From contig CALXQF010000002.1 in NCBI GenBank assembly GCA_944390505.1, forward strand, positions 1 to 31,561: a stretch of DNA of 31,561 nt. Direction: 5' to 3'. Shown here piece by piece: positions 6,356 through 15,380 of this stretch. The DNA is from an uncultured Clostridia bacterium. GTDB taxonomy: Bacteria; Bacillota; Clostridia; TANB77; CAG-508. Position 1 is the first letter of the stretch. The number at the start of each line of letters is the position of its first letter. The position numbers and the translations under genes were made by a program. The notes under the pieces are model-generated. The model was not told the DNA's origin and searched no databases. It saw only the letters and a list, made by a program, of their open reading frames with translations.

Positions 6356-7936
6356 ATGAACAAAGTAGCATTTTGCACATTAGGTTGTAAAGTAAATCAA
6401 TATGAAACAAATGCCATGATGCAAAAAATGATAGAAGTGGGATTTGAAATTGTAAATTTTGAAGAAAAAGCAGATGTGTATATCATTAACACTTGTACAG
6501 TAACCAATATGGCTGACAAAAAATCAAGACAAATGCTTCGCAGGGTAAAAGAAATTAATCCAGATAGCATCTTAGTAGTAGTAGGTTGTTATGCACAAGT
6601 AGCAAAAGAAAAATTAGAACAAATACCAGAAATTGACTTAATTTTAGGAACTAATGAAAAAAATGATATTGTTACATATATTCAAACAGTATTACAGGAT
6701 AAAGAAACAATAAAAATAAGCCAAAGCACAGAAAAATATAATAAAAACAAGGAAACAACAGGAAACATGCAAATAAAAGAAGAAGGATCGAAAGAGGATA
6801 AGCCAATAAAAGAAGGAGAACTGAAACAAAATAACTGTATCTCACAAATTTCTGATGTGACAAGCCAAAAAGAGTTTTTGGATTTTGGAAATGTAACTTA
6901 TACAGAAAAAACACGAGCAGTTATCAAAGTACAAGATGGATGTAACCAGTTTTGTTCTTATTGCATTATTCCATATGCAAGAGGACGCATTAGAAGCAGA
7001 AAACCAGAAAGTGTTATTCAAGAGATTACAGCTATTAGTCAAAAGGGAGTAAAAGAAGTGGTCATTACAGGAATCCACATTGCTTCATATGGAAAAGATT
7101 TTGACAACAGCTCTGGTGTTTCTATTTTTCATTCTGAAAATAATGATTTGGAAACAACTAAAAATCTGCAGAGTGAAAGTGCTACTAATCAGACAAGTAA
7201 CCAAATAAGTCAAAAAGAAAAAGAAGATAAAGACAGGTTAATTGACTTATTAGAGGATAAGAGCAAATACAGGCTAATTGATTTATTAGAAGAAATCCAA
7301 AAAATAGATGGGATTGAAAGAATTAGACTGGGCTCTTTGGAACCAACACTAATTACAGAAGAATCCGTACAAAGACTTTCTAAGCTTTCTAAAATATGTG
7401 ACCAATTTCACTTATCTTTGCAAAGTGGATGTGATGAAACTTTAAAAAGAATGAACCGCAAATATACTACAAAAGAATTTGAAAAAGGAGTGATACTATT
7501 AAGAAAACTATTTCCTCAGGTGCATTTAACAACAGATGTAATTGTAGGTTTTCCAGGAGAAACAGAGGAAGAATTTAGGCAAACTTATGAATTTTTGAAA
7601 AAGATAAAATTCTATAAAATGCATATTTTCAAATATTCACCAAGGACTGGAACAGTAGCAGCTAGTATGAAAAATCAGATAGATGGAAACAAAAAAGAGG
7701 AAAGAAGTAACCTTTTATTAGAACTTTCAGATTGTTTAGAAAAAGAATACAACAGGCAATATATTGGAAAAAAGGTAGATGTGTTGTTTGAGGAAAGAGA
7801 AGGGGAATATTGGAAAGGTCATACTACCAATTATATGGTTGTAAAAGCTATTTCAAAGGACAACTTAGAAAACAATATAAAGCAAGTAAATATAAATGGT
7901 TTAAGTGGAATGGAATTAATAGGTAAGTTGCCTTGA
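6356..7936 (+). CDS. mtaB: tRNA t6A37 methylthiotransferase MtaB with two low-complexity insertions
   Basis: 526 residues; the family is usually about 430-450. N-terminal UPF0004 domain cysteines are C11 (GCKVN), C47 (NTCTVT) and C78 (GCYAQ). The radical SAM motif is C196-x3-C200-x2-C203 (GCNQFCSYCIIPYARGR). The C-terminal TRAM-like segment includes KKVDVLFEEREGEYWKGH. MtaB adds a methylthio group to t6A at position 37 of ANN-decoding tRNAs. The extra length sits in two hydrophilic insertions, about residues 115-180 and 249-310; the second ends in a near duplication RLIDLLEDKSK/RLIDLLEE. A TTGACA lies at 6290-6295 but no well-spaced -10 is evident. dprA follows directly. Confidence 0.92.
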   Translation: MNKVAFCTLGCKVNQYETNAMMQKMIEVGFEIVNFEEKADVYIINTCTVTNMADKKSRQMLRRVKEINPDSILVVVGCYAQVAKEKLEQIPEIDLILGTNEKNDIVTYIQTVLQDKETIKISQSTEKYNKNKETTGNMQIKEEGSKEDKPIKEGELKQNNCISQISDVTSQKEFLDFGNVTYTEKTRAVIKVQDGCNQFCSYCIIPYARGRIRSRKPESVIQEITAISQKGVKEVVITGIHIASYGKDFDNSSGVSIFHSENNDLETTKNLQSESATNQTSNQISQKEKEDKDRLIDLLEDKSKYRLIDLLEEIQKIDGIERIRLGSLEPTLITEESVQRLSKLSKICDQFHLSLQSGCDETLKRMNRKYTTKEFEKGVILLRKLFPQVHLTTDVIVGFPGETEEEFRQTYEFLKKIKFYKMHIFKYSPRTGTVAASMKNQIDGNKKEERSNLLLELSDCLEKEYNRQYIGKKVDVLFEEREGEYWKGHTTNYMVVKAISKDNLENNIKQVNINGLSGMELIGKLP

Positions 7937-8069
7937 GATTTGTGAAAAATAAGAAGTGTCAAGAATACAAAATTTAAATAATAAATTCAAAAATAAAAAT
8001 TTAAAAATTAGGAATCAAAAATCGAAAAATAAAAATTGGGGGCTTGATAAGAAGAAGGAGGAAACCACA

Positions 8070-8711
8070 TTGAAAATTATTTATCAAGCTCAAAAAGAAT
8101 ATCCAAGAAAATTAAATACAATTTACGCTCCACCAGCCAAACTATACGTATTGGGTGATGAGAGTATTTTAAATAAGCCATCTATCGCCATAGTAGGTTG
8201 CAGGCAAGCAACAGACTATGGTAAAAAGGTGGCTTTTAGGTTTGCTTATGAACTATCAAAACAAGGGATTATTATTGTTAGTGGCTTAGCTAGAGGAATT
8301 GATTATTGTGCGCATTTAGGAGCAGTAAAAGCAAATGGTAAGACAATTGCAGTATTAGGAAGTGGATTAAACCATATTTATCCAAAAGAACATCAAGGTT
8401 TTTGCAAGGAAATCATACAAAAAGGTGGAGCAATTATAACAGAATATGAACCGAAGGAAAAGCCTATGCCAATGCATTTTCCAGCAAGGAACAGAATTAT
8501 TAGTGGTCTATCTAATGGAATTTTGGTAGTGGAAGCCAAACAGAAAAGCGGAACATTAATTACCGTGGATTATGCCTTAGACCAAGGAAAAGATGTATTT
8601 GTCATACCAGGAAATATTACAAATGAAAACTCATATGGGACTAATGAATTAATTAAGCAAGGAGCTAAATTAGTGACTAATATAGGAGATATATTAGAAG
8701 AGTTAAAATAG
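8070..8711 (+). CDS. dprA: Short DprA/Smf-family protein (Rossmann core only)
   Basis: 213 residues from a TTG at 8070 preceded by AAGGAGG (8055-8061). The frame is open to a GTG at 7956, but that upstream part is a Lys/Asn-rich low-complexity translation with no family match and no better SD. Core motifs are present: VGCRQATDYG, SGLARGIDYCAH, TIAVLGSGLNHIYP, FPARNRIISGLSNGILVVEA, SGTLIT and VIPGNITNENSYGTN. DprA binds single-stranded DNA and loads RecA during natural transformation. The usual N-terminal SAM-like and C-terminal winged-helix domains are absent. comF is nearby, another competence-linked gene. Confidence 0.88.
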   Translation: MKIIYQAQKEYPRKLNTIYAPPAKLYVLGDESILNKPSIAIVGCRQATDYGKKVAFRFAYELSKQGIIIVSGLARGIDYCAHLGAVKANGKTIAVLGSGLNHIYPKEHQGFCKEIIQKGGAIITEYEPKEKPMPMHFPARNRIISGLSNGILVVEAKQKSGTLITVDYALDQGKDVFVIPGNITNENSYGTNELIKQGAKLVTNIGDILEELK

Positions 8712-8713
8712 GA

Positions 8714-8797
8714 CTATTGGGGACAGACACATTTAGTCCTAGGCCCATTAGTGACTGTCCCCAATGGTCCTAGTGACTCTCCCAAATGGTCCCATTA
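8714..8797 (+). repeat. GGGGACAG-type palindromic intergenic repeat
   Basis: ATTGGGGACAGACAC (from 8716) pairs with GTGACTGTCCCCAAT (8751-8765) with one internal mismatch, followed by a further partial copy (TAGTGACTCTCCCAAATGG) ending in TCCCATT. It is markedly more G+C-rich than its surroundings. Similar GGGGACAGTCACT-type repeats are common between genes in Firmicutes. No T-run follows, so it is not a standard terminator. Confidence 0.6.
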
Positions 8798-8814
8798 AAA
8801 TAAGCTAAAAAAAC

Positions 8815-8843
8815 TTGAAAAAATATGAAAATATAGATACAAT
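8815..8843 (+). promoter_or_regulatory. Candidate sigma-A promoter of recD2
   Basis: TTGAAA (8815-8820), exactly 17 nt, TACAAT (8838-8843), 88 bases before the recD2 start. Confidence 0.5.
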
Positions 8844-8930
8844 ATAACTACATTGCGATGAAAACAATAGTTACAAATACAAGGCAATGATAAAATAAAA
8901 AGACAGTTTAATAATAAAGAGGGAACAAAC

Positions 8931-11157
8931 TTGGAATTAAAAGGTGAAATTAAGGAAATTATTTATCGAAATGAAGTTAATAGCTATATGATAGCAGTTT
9001 TAGAAACAGAAAAACAAGAAGAAACTACAGTAGTAGGATATTTACCATTTATTGAAAAAGGAGATAGTCTAAAATTAGTAGGAAATTTTGTAGAACATCC
9101 TGAATATGGTACACAATTCAAAATAGAAACATTTGAAAAACTAATGCCAGAATCCATAGAGGCAATAGAAAAATATTTATCAAGTGGAAAATTAAAAGGT
9201 GTGGGGCCAGCGACTGCTGAAAAAATGGTTCGTACTTTTGGACAAGAAATTATCAATATTTTAAAATATGAGCCAGAGAAGCTAGTGTGCATTAAAGGAA
9301 TTACCAGACAAAAAGCAATTGAAATTTCTCAAAGTTTTAATGAAAATTGGGAAGTATGGCAAATTGTTGGATATTTAGAAAAATTTGGAATTGGACCTCA
9401 GAGTGCAGAAAGTATTTATAAAAAACTAGGTGCTAATACCATTGAGCAAATTGAAGACAACCCCTATTTATTAATAGACCTCACAAACAGAGTGAACTTT
9501 GCACAAATTGATCAAATGGCACTCAAAATGGGAATGGATATAGAAAACGATAAACGAATTAGAAGCGGTATCAAATATGCACTCAAATTATCTACAAACA
9601 ATGGACATTGTACAGTATTATATGAAAATTTATTACAGTTTGTCAAAGATTTACTAGGCGTTTCTGAAGAAATGATAGAAAACAATATGATATATTTACA
9701 AACAAAAAAGGAAATTGTTTTAGAAGATAGAGAAAAACAAGAATGGGTATATTTAGCAAACTATTATCAGGCAGAAAAAAATGTAGCAGAAAATTTGATT
9801 GCATTAGATGAATATACAAATGTGAAAGAAATTCAAGGTTTTGAAAGAAAACTAAAAAAGATAGAAAAAACTTCTGATATTGAACTTTCTGAAAAGCAAA
9901 GAGAAGCAGTAGTAGCAATTCAAAATCATAATGTATGTGTGATTACTGGTGGTCCAGGTACAGGAAAAACAACAATTATCAAAACGATTATTGAATTATA
10001 TAAGCAAGAAGAAAAAAAGGTGGTACTTTGTGCACCTACAGGTAGAGCGGCCAAAAGGATGACAGAAACCACAGGAGAAGAAGCCAAAACCCTTCACCGT
10101 TTATTAGAAATAGGAAAAGCCAATAGTGATGATATGCAAAATATGGATCCTAATGTAGAAGTAGCACCATTAGATGCAGATGTAGTGATTGTTGACGAAG
10201 TTTCCATGGTAGATATTTTTTTGATGAATTATTTATTACAAGCAATTTATAAAGGAACAAAACTAATTTTAGTAGGAGACAGCAATCAGTTACCATCTGT
10301 AGGACCAGGAAATGTATTAAAAGATATTATTGCATCTGAAAGGATTACAACGATTACCTTAAATAAAATTTTTAGACAGGCTGCAAAAAGTAAAATTATT
10401 TCATATAGCCATAAAGTAAATGAAGGAACTAACTTTTTATTACCAAGCCAAGAAGAAAAAGAAGAAACATTAGATGACTTTTTCTTTATTCAAGAAAATA
10501 ATAAATTGAAAATATTAGAGACAATTATCTCTTTAAGTAATGGAAGATTACAAAACTATGGAAATTATGATTTTGTCAAAAATATTCAAATTATTACTCC
10601 AACCAAAAAAGGTGAGTTAGGAACAAAAGAATTAAATAAAAGCTTACAATCTGTCATTAATCCACTTTCAGAGGAAAAAAATGAAAGAAAGTATTTAGAC
10701 ACTATTTTCCGTGAAGGAGATAGGATTATGCAAATCAAGAACAATTATGACATTTATTGGGAAAAAAGAGAGCCTACATTGGAAATGGGAAAAGGTGTGT
10801 TTAATGGAGAATATGGAACTATTTTATCCATTGATGAAACAGAGAAAAAAGTAAAAATTCAGTTTGATGATGAAAAATTGGTATGGTATAACTTTGAGGA
10901 ATTAGAACAAATTGAACATAGCTATTGTATTACAGTTCATAAAGCACAGCGGAAGTGAATTTGATGTGGTAATTATGCCAATTGTTCAAGTTGCCCCAGT
11001 TTTATTAACAAGAACATTACTATATACTGCTATGACAAGAGCGAAAAAGTTATTAATTTTAATTGGAAACCCATATACTGTTGAATTTATGATACAAAAT
11101 GCGGATAGTAAAAAGAGAAACACTGGTTTGGAATTTAAATTAAGGAGTATTAAATAG
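8931..11157 (+). pseudogene. recD2: RecD2-type DNA helicase interrupted by a +1 frameshift
   Basis: It starts at a TTG with AGAGGG 7 nt upstream. The first frame runs 675 codons to a TGA at 10956-10958; the remainder of the protein continues in another frame to 11157. N-terminal OB-like and helix-hairpin-helix regions (LKGVGPATAEKMV) are followed by the helicase core: Walker A ITGGPGTGKTT near residue 340, DEVSM near 421, LVGDSNQLPSVGPGN. The conserved motif VHKAQGSEF is split after Gln673: the extra base is C10950 in gcacagCggaagt. Removing it restores GSEFDVV, then motif VI LLYTAMTRAKK, giving 741 residues, normal for RecD2, a 5'-3' helicase in DNA repair. Without the shift the protein lacks motif VI. 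A sequencing error is equally possible. Confidence 0.88.
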
Positions 11158-11280
11158 AAAAAAGAAAGATAAACAGAGAAAAATGCAGAAAAAACGACAA
11201 AAACACAAAATATCAATATTGACTGCTGGGTTAATGAAATGTAAAATAGAAATATCAAAATACAGAAAGGAGGAAATTTT

Positions 11281-11832
11281 ATGGAACAAGAAATATTGGA
11301 AAAATTACTTCAATCTAATATCGAGACACAGAAAATGATGCAAACAGTAGTGACAACAGTTCAAGGATTACAAAATAATGTAATTACATTAAATACGACT
11401 GTTGGTAAACTGCAAGAAGAAGTATTTGAAATCAAACAAGACATAACAGGAATGAAACAAGAAATCGCAATATTGAAACAAGATATTGCAGAGATGAAAA
11501 AAGAAATCGCAACAATGAAGCAAGATATTGCGGAAATGAAACAAGAAATCGCAACAATGAAGCAAGACATTGCGGAAATGAAACAAGAAATCGCAACAAT
11601 GAAGCAAGACATTGCAGAGATGAAAAAAGAAATCGCAGAAATTAAAGCAGAACAAGCAGTAATGAAGCAAAAAATTGAAAAAATGGAAATAGAAATAGAT
11701 GAATTAAAAAATGGACAAAAAGAGATGAAACAAGATATCATAAAAGTAAATGTAAGACTAGACAAAGAAATTGAAGATATTGGTGTAATTATTCAAGTAC
11801 TTTTAAATGACAACCATAGAATGGCAAACTAG
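11281..11832 (+). CDS. Coiled-coil protein built of 14-residue repeats
   Basis: 183 residues, SD AAAGGAGGA just upstream. After a 45-residue start (MEQEILEKLLQSNIETQKMM), residues about 47-155 are continuous heptads with repeated EIATMKQDIAEMKQ units, then LRLDKEIEDIGVIIQ-like helix and a short tail. It has no signal peptide, membrane segment or cysteine and should form a long parallel or trimeric coiled coil in the cytoplasm. The function is unknown; similar proteins occur widely in Firmicutes, often without informative neighbours. It lies between recD2 and comF. Strings of near-identical codons make unit-number change by slippage or recombination likely. Confidence 0.85.
   Translation: MEQEILEKLLQSNIETQKMMQTVVTTVQGLQNNVITLNTTVGKLQEEVFEIKQDITGMKQEIAILKQDIAEMKKEIATMKQDIAEMKQEIATMKQDIAEMKQEIATMKQDIAEMKKEIAEIKAEQAVMKQKIEKMEIEIDELKNGQKEMKQDIIKVNVRLDKEIEDIGVIIQVLLNDNHRMAN
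11461..11640 (+). repeat. 42-bp in-frame tandem repeat (four full copies and a partial)
   Basis: GAAATCGCA recurs at 11461, 11503, 11545, 11587 and 11629, an exact 42-base period (two heptads). Copies 2-4 are nearly identical at the DNA level. Confidence 0.9.
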
Positions 11833-11889
11833 ATGATGAAAAATAAAACGAAAAAACAAAATTGGGGGCATTAGATGGGAGGTAAAGTA

Positions 11890-12621
11890 ATGAACTTTCT
11901 AGATAATGTCTTTTCTTTCATCTTTCCACCAGTTTGTGGGATGTGTGGAAAAATAGGAAAAAGTTATTTATGTGAGAATTGTGCTAAAGATTTAAAACAA
12001 TCAAGCGATTATCATAATGAAATCCATAACTATAATTGTATGAATAATAAATATAAGTACGTTTCAAAAAATAATTCATTCCATCAAAATGGTAAGTTTC
12101 CTAAAAATAATTTTTATTTTCAAGAACATTATTATTTGTTTTCATATACTTCTCTTATTCGAGAAAAAATCATTCAATATAAATTTCAGGGACAATCATA
12201 CCTTTTTAGAATGTTTTCTGAATTTTTCGTGAAAAATGAAAAATTGTGTGGATTTTTGGAAAAATATGATATAATAATTCCAGTTCCAATTAGCAAAAAT
12301 AAGATGCTAAAAAGAGGCTATAATCAAAGTATGCTGATTGCAAAAGAAATTGCTAAAAGAACGCAAAAGGTGCAATTAGAAAATCAGGTTTTAATCAAAG
12401 ACATAGAGAATCAATCTCAAAGTTCTTTAAATAGAAAACAAAGATTGGAAAATGTAAAAAATGTATATAAAATACAAAATGAGCAAAAAATAAAAGAAAA
12501 AAATATCCTTCTTTTTGATGACATTTTTACAACAGGAGCAACAGTAAATGAATGTGCTAAAACTTTGAAACAAGCAGGAACTAACAAAATAGGTGTATTA
12601 ACAATCGCAAAAGATTTTTAA
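11890..12621 (+). CDS. comF: ComF-family phosphoribosyltransferase-like protein
   Basis: 243 residues from the ATG at 11890, which has GGGAGGT 6 nt upstream; an ATG 15 bases earlier lacks a proper SD. The N-terminal zinc finger is C16-x2-C19 ... C28-x2-C31, followed by a low-complexity linker and a type I PRTase domain with IIPVPISKNKMLKRGYNQ and the PRPP-binding ILLFDDIFTTGAT. ComF is needed for DNA import during transformation in some bacteria and is widely kept in Clostridia. It follows the coiled-coil gene by 57 bases and precedes the KAP NTPase by 18. Confidence 0.92.
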   Translation: MNFLDNVFSFIFPPVCGMCGKIGKSYLCENCAKDLKQSSDYHNEIHNYNCMNNKYKYVSKNNSFHQNGKFPKNNFYFQEHYYLFSYTSLIREKIIQYKFQGQSYLFRMFSEFFVKNEKLCGFLEKYDIIIPVPISKNKMLKRGYNQSMLIAKEIAKRTQKVQLENQVLIKDIENQSQSSLNRKQRLENVKNVYKIQNEQKIKEKNILLFDDIFTTGATVNECAKTLKQAGTNKIGVLTIAKDF

Positions 12622-12639
12622 AACGAAAGGAAAACAAAC

Positions 12640-14595
12640 ATGGAAGATTTAGTAGAAAGTATTTTAGATTATATAAGAGCAGATTACACAGATTATGCTA
12701 TTATGATTAATGGAGAATGGGGAAGTGGAAAAACCTATTTTTGGAATCATAAAATAAAGCCTAAAATAGAGTCAATGCAGGTTAATGGTAAAAGATTAAC
12801 TGCTATTTATATGTCATTATATGGAATTTCTAATTTAGAAGAAATTAGTAAAAAAATATTTATAGAAACTACTCAGTTAATGGATAAAAACCTCAAAAAG
12901 TTTATGGACGCTAGTGGAGTAAGCAACATTCCAGAATATGCAAAAACAGGTCTTGATATGGCTAACTTTTTTGGAGTTACCCAAAATGGAGACAGATTAG
13001 ATTATGGTCAATTTTTCTCAACAGATGACAAAGTGCTTTGTTTTGATGACCTAGAAAGAGCTAACGTAGATGTTATTGATATTTTAGGTTATATTAATAA
13101 CTTTGTAGAACATGACCATATTAAAACCATTATTATTTGTAATGAGAAAGAATTATCTACCAAATTAAAAAATAGCAATTTAGAGATGAAAACATTTATT
13201 GCTACTTATTTGCTAGATAAAGAAAACAAACTAACCATGAAAACAGATAAACCAATGGTAGAAAGAATAAGAGATACCATCGAATATGTTTTTGATAAGG
13301 CAAATGATTATGAAAGAATTAAAGAAAAATTAATTGGCGAAACTTTTGAATATGCACCAGAATTTAATTACATTATTAATGGTCTTTTAATGCGATTTGA
13401 AAATTATCCGGATTTAATTAGGTTTTTACGAGAAAATACCAATTTAATCACATCTACTTTTAATAAAAGTGGAACACGAAATTTGCGTATTTTAAAACAT
13501 GCATTAAATGATTTTAAAAAGATATTTGATATGGTAACAAAATCTTATCCAAATACAAATCATCGTATTATGCAAACAATGCTTATATTTACAATTGCTA
13601 TTTCATTTGAAATTAAAGCAGGTAAAATTACAAAGGACAAATTTGTAAACATTGATAGTAACGAAGAATATAAATCAATTTTAGTATCTTCTAGAGTTTT
13701 TATGGATAATAGACAATTTTATATTAAAGAATTTGATAACAACTATTATTACAACTTTAAAGCAGAATACCGTTTCTTTAAATTTATTGAAAAATATATT
13801 CGTACTCGTATTTTTGACATGAAAGTTTTTAAAGATAACATGGAAGTTATTAGAAATACAATTGATACCAGTCAATTACCAGGTTATAAACGATTACTAA
13901 CAGAAGAATATTGGAAAATACCAGATGACCAATTTGATGGAGTTATAGAAGAAACATTAAATGATGTAAAAAATGGTAATATAGAATTAATTCAAATTGT
14001 AAAATTATTTGCTTATTTTACCTATTTCATCAAAAAAGATTTAATAAGATATGATATGAGAACCATCAAAAGTGTTTTCTTTAATGGAATGAATATTGCA
14101 TCTTTAACTTCTACTTATTGCGACAATGTAGAAGAAGAGTTATCACATGTGGCAATTGAAGATGATATTGCACCAGAAATGGAAGAAGTACTACTTCACT
14201 TTAATGAAATTAACTTACAATTAAAGGATAAGATGTACAGAGAAAAAGCAGAAGAAATCTTTAAATATATTCCAATGAAAATGGAACAATTTTATGATCA
14301 ATTTGATAAAGAATGTATGAATGTTCCTATTTTCAAATATTACGATTCTTTCCAAATGTTCCAAAGAATTTCTTGTGCAAGTAATGAAGATATGGTAGCA
14401 ATTAAAGAAAAATTGGCAGATAGAGCAAAAAGATTTCCAAAAGAGATTGAACCAGAAATGCCAAGTATTAAAAAGCTAAAGCAAATTATAGATGATTATA
14501 TTGATGGAAAAATGCCAAGTATTAAAATTGTTTTGTTACAAGACTTCTCTAATGAATTGGGAAATATTTTAAGTATGTATCAAAAAAATGTATAA
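12640..14595 (+). CDS. KAP-type P-loop NTPase
   Basis: 651 residues. Walker A is GEWGSGKT (residues 25-32) and Walker B is VLCFDDLER (132-140), the hhhhDDLxR form of KAP/STAND-like NTPases. The segment MSLYGISNLEEISKKIF (58-74) after the P-loop also fits this group. The rest is mostly helical, with no transmembrane pair inserted in the NTPase domain as in classical KAP proteins, so it is probably soluble. Such NTPases often serve in antiviral or toxin systems, but many lack known roles. It follows comF by 18 bases with SD GAAAGGA. No obvious effector partner gene is adjacent. Fold confident, function unknown. Confidence 0.82.
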   Translation: MEDLVESILDYIRADYTDYAIMINGEWGSGKTYFWNHKIKPKIESMQVNGKRLTAIYMSLYGISNLEEISKKIFIETTQLMDKNLKKFMDASGVSNIPEYAKTGLDMANFFGVTQNGDRLDYGQFFSTDDKVLCFDDLERANVDVIDILGYINNFVEHDHIKTIIICNEKELSTKLKNSNLEMKTFIATYLLDKENKLTMKTDKPMVERIRDTIEYVFDKANDYERIKEKLIGETFEYAPEFNYIINGLLMRFENYPDLIRFLRENTNLITSTFNKSGTRNLRILKHALNDFKKIFDMVTKSYPNTNHRIMQTMLIFTIAISFEIKAGKITKDKFVNIDSNEEYKSILVSSRVFMDNRQFYIKEFDNNYYYNFKAEYRFFKFIEKYIRTRIFDMKVFKDNMEVIRNTIDTSQLPGYKRLLTEEYWKIPDDQFDGVIEETLNDVKNGNIELIQIVKLFAYFTYFIKKDLIRYDMRTIKSVFFNGMNIASLTSTYCDNVEEELSHVAIEDDIAPEMEEVLLHFNEINLQLKDKMYREKAEEIFKYIPMKMEQFYDQFDKECMNVPIFKYYDSFQMFQRISCASNEDMVAIKEKLADRAKRFPKEIEPEMPSIKKLKQIIDDYIDGKMPSIKIVLLQDFSNELGNILSMYQKNV

Positions 14596-14689
14596 AAATT
14601 TCCTTTTAATGCAATAATAAGGATAGCTATAAATATAACAATGCTTATTATAAGGGTTGATAACCCTAAAGTTAAAAGGAGGTAATATT

Positions 14690-15244
14690 GTGAAAGCAAC
14701 AGGAGTAGTTAGAAGAATTGACGATTTGGGCAGAGTGGTTATTCCAAAGGAAATTAGAAAAACCCTTCGAATTAAAGAAGGAGACCCGTTAGAAATTTTT
14801 ACAGATAAAGAAGGAGAAGTGATTTTAAAAAAATATTCTCCAATTGGAGAATTAACAGAATTTGCAACAGGTTATGCAGAAACTTTAGCAAAAACAACGG
14901 GACACATAGCTTGTATTACAGATAAAGATACTGTAATTGCTGTTTCTGGCGGTCCAAAAAAAGAATTTTTAGAGCAAGATATTAGTGAAGAATTAGAAAA
15001 GCTAATGGATGACAAAGAAAAATATACTAGCAAAGAAAATAATGATTTAGCAATTCCAATTACAAAAAATGAAAATAAAGAAAGAAGATATAATTCACAA
15101 GTAGTTTATCCAATTATTTCAGATGGAGATGTGATTGGAAGTGTTATATTGCTATCAAAAGATAATACTACAAAAATGACTGAAATAGAGCAAAAAGTAG
15201 CACAATCTGCAGCAAGCTTTTTAGGAAGTCAAATGGAAATTTAG
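14690..15244 (+). CDS. spoVT: Stage V sporulation regulator SpoVT (AbrB/GAF)
   Basis: 184 residues from the GTG at 14690, preceded by AAAGGAGGT (14675-14683). An upstream in-frame ATG (14657) would translate the SD region and is rejected. The N-terminal swapped-hairpin AbrB domain reads VKATGVVRRIDDLGRVVIPK and KTLRIKEGDPLEIF; the C-terminal half is a GAF-like domain (YAETLAKTTGHIACITDKDT ... VIGSVILLS). SpoVT tunes forespore gene expression late in sporulation, and B. subtilis SpoVT is of similar size. A short hairpin (AGGGTT-GAT-AACCCT, 14653-14667) lies just upstream of the SD. I could not pick out a clear sigma-G promoter. Confidence 0.93.
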   Translation: MKATGVVRRIDDLGRVVIPKEIRKTLRIKEGDPLEIFTDKEGEVILKKYSPIGELTEFATGYAETLAKTTGHIACITDKDTVIAVSGGPKKEFLEQDISEELEKLMDDKEKYTSKENNDLAIPITKNENKERRYNSQVVYPIISDGDVIGSVILLSKDNTTKMTEIEQKVAQSAASFLGSQMEI

Positions 15245-15307
15245 AATGTAATAAACTTGTAATACGAATGTAACGAAAACGTAATATAAAAAAAATCGGA
15301 AAAACAC

Positions 15308-15336
15308 TTGATTATTTCCTTTTCGTGTAGTATAAA
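15308..15336 (+). promoter_or_regulatory. Sigma-A promoter of the 78-residue protein gene
   Basis: TTGATT (15308-15313), 17-nt spacer, TATAAA (15331-15336), 45 bases before the start codon. Confidence 0.65.
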
Positions 15337-15380
15337 TAATATGACAAAAGTTTAAGAGAAACTACAAAGGAGGAATAACA

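Noticed and set aside
7956..8069. N-terminal extension of DprA from the GTG
   Set aside because: It encodes Lys/Asn low complexity and lacks an SD; AAGGAGG marks the TTG at 8070.
10944..10958. Programmed +1 frameshift in recD2
   Set aside because: There is no known slippery codon, SD-like stimulator or RF2-type context before the TGA; a simple insertion or sequencing error explains it better. Kept only as an alternative.
11461..11640. Regularly spaced repeats that could suggest a CRISPR array
   Set aside because: The repeats are contiguous with no spacers and translate as in-frame coiled-coil heptads.
11361..11765. Reverse-strand repeat ORFs opposite the coiled-coil gene
   Set aside because: Their periodicity is entirely imposed by the forward-strand repeat; the forward gene has a strong SD.
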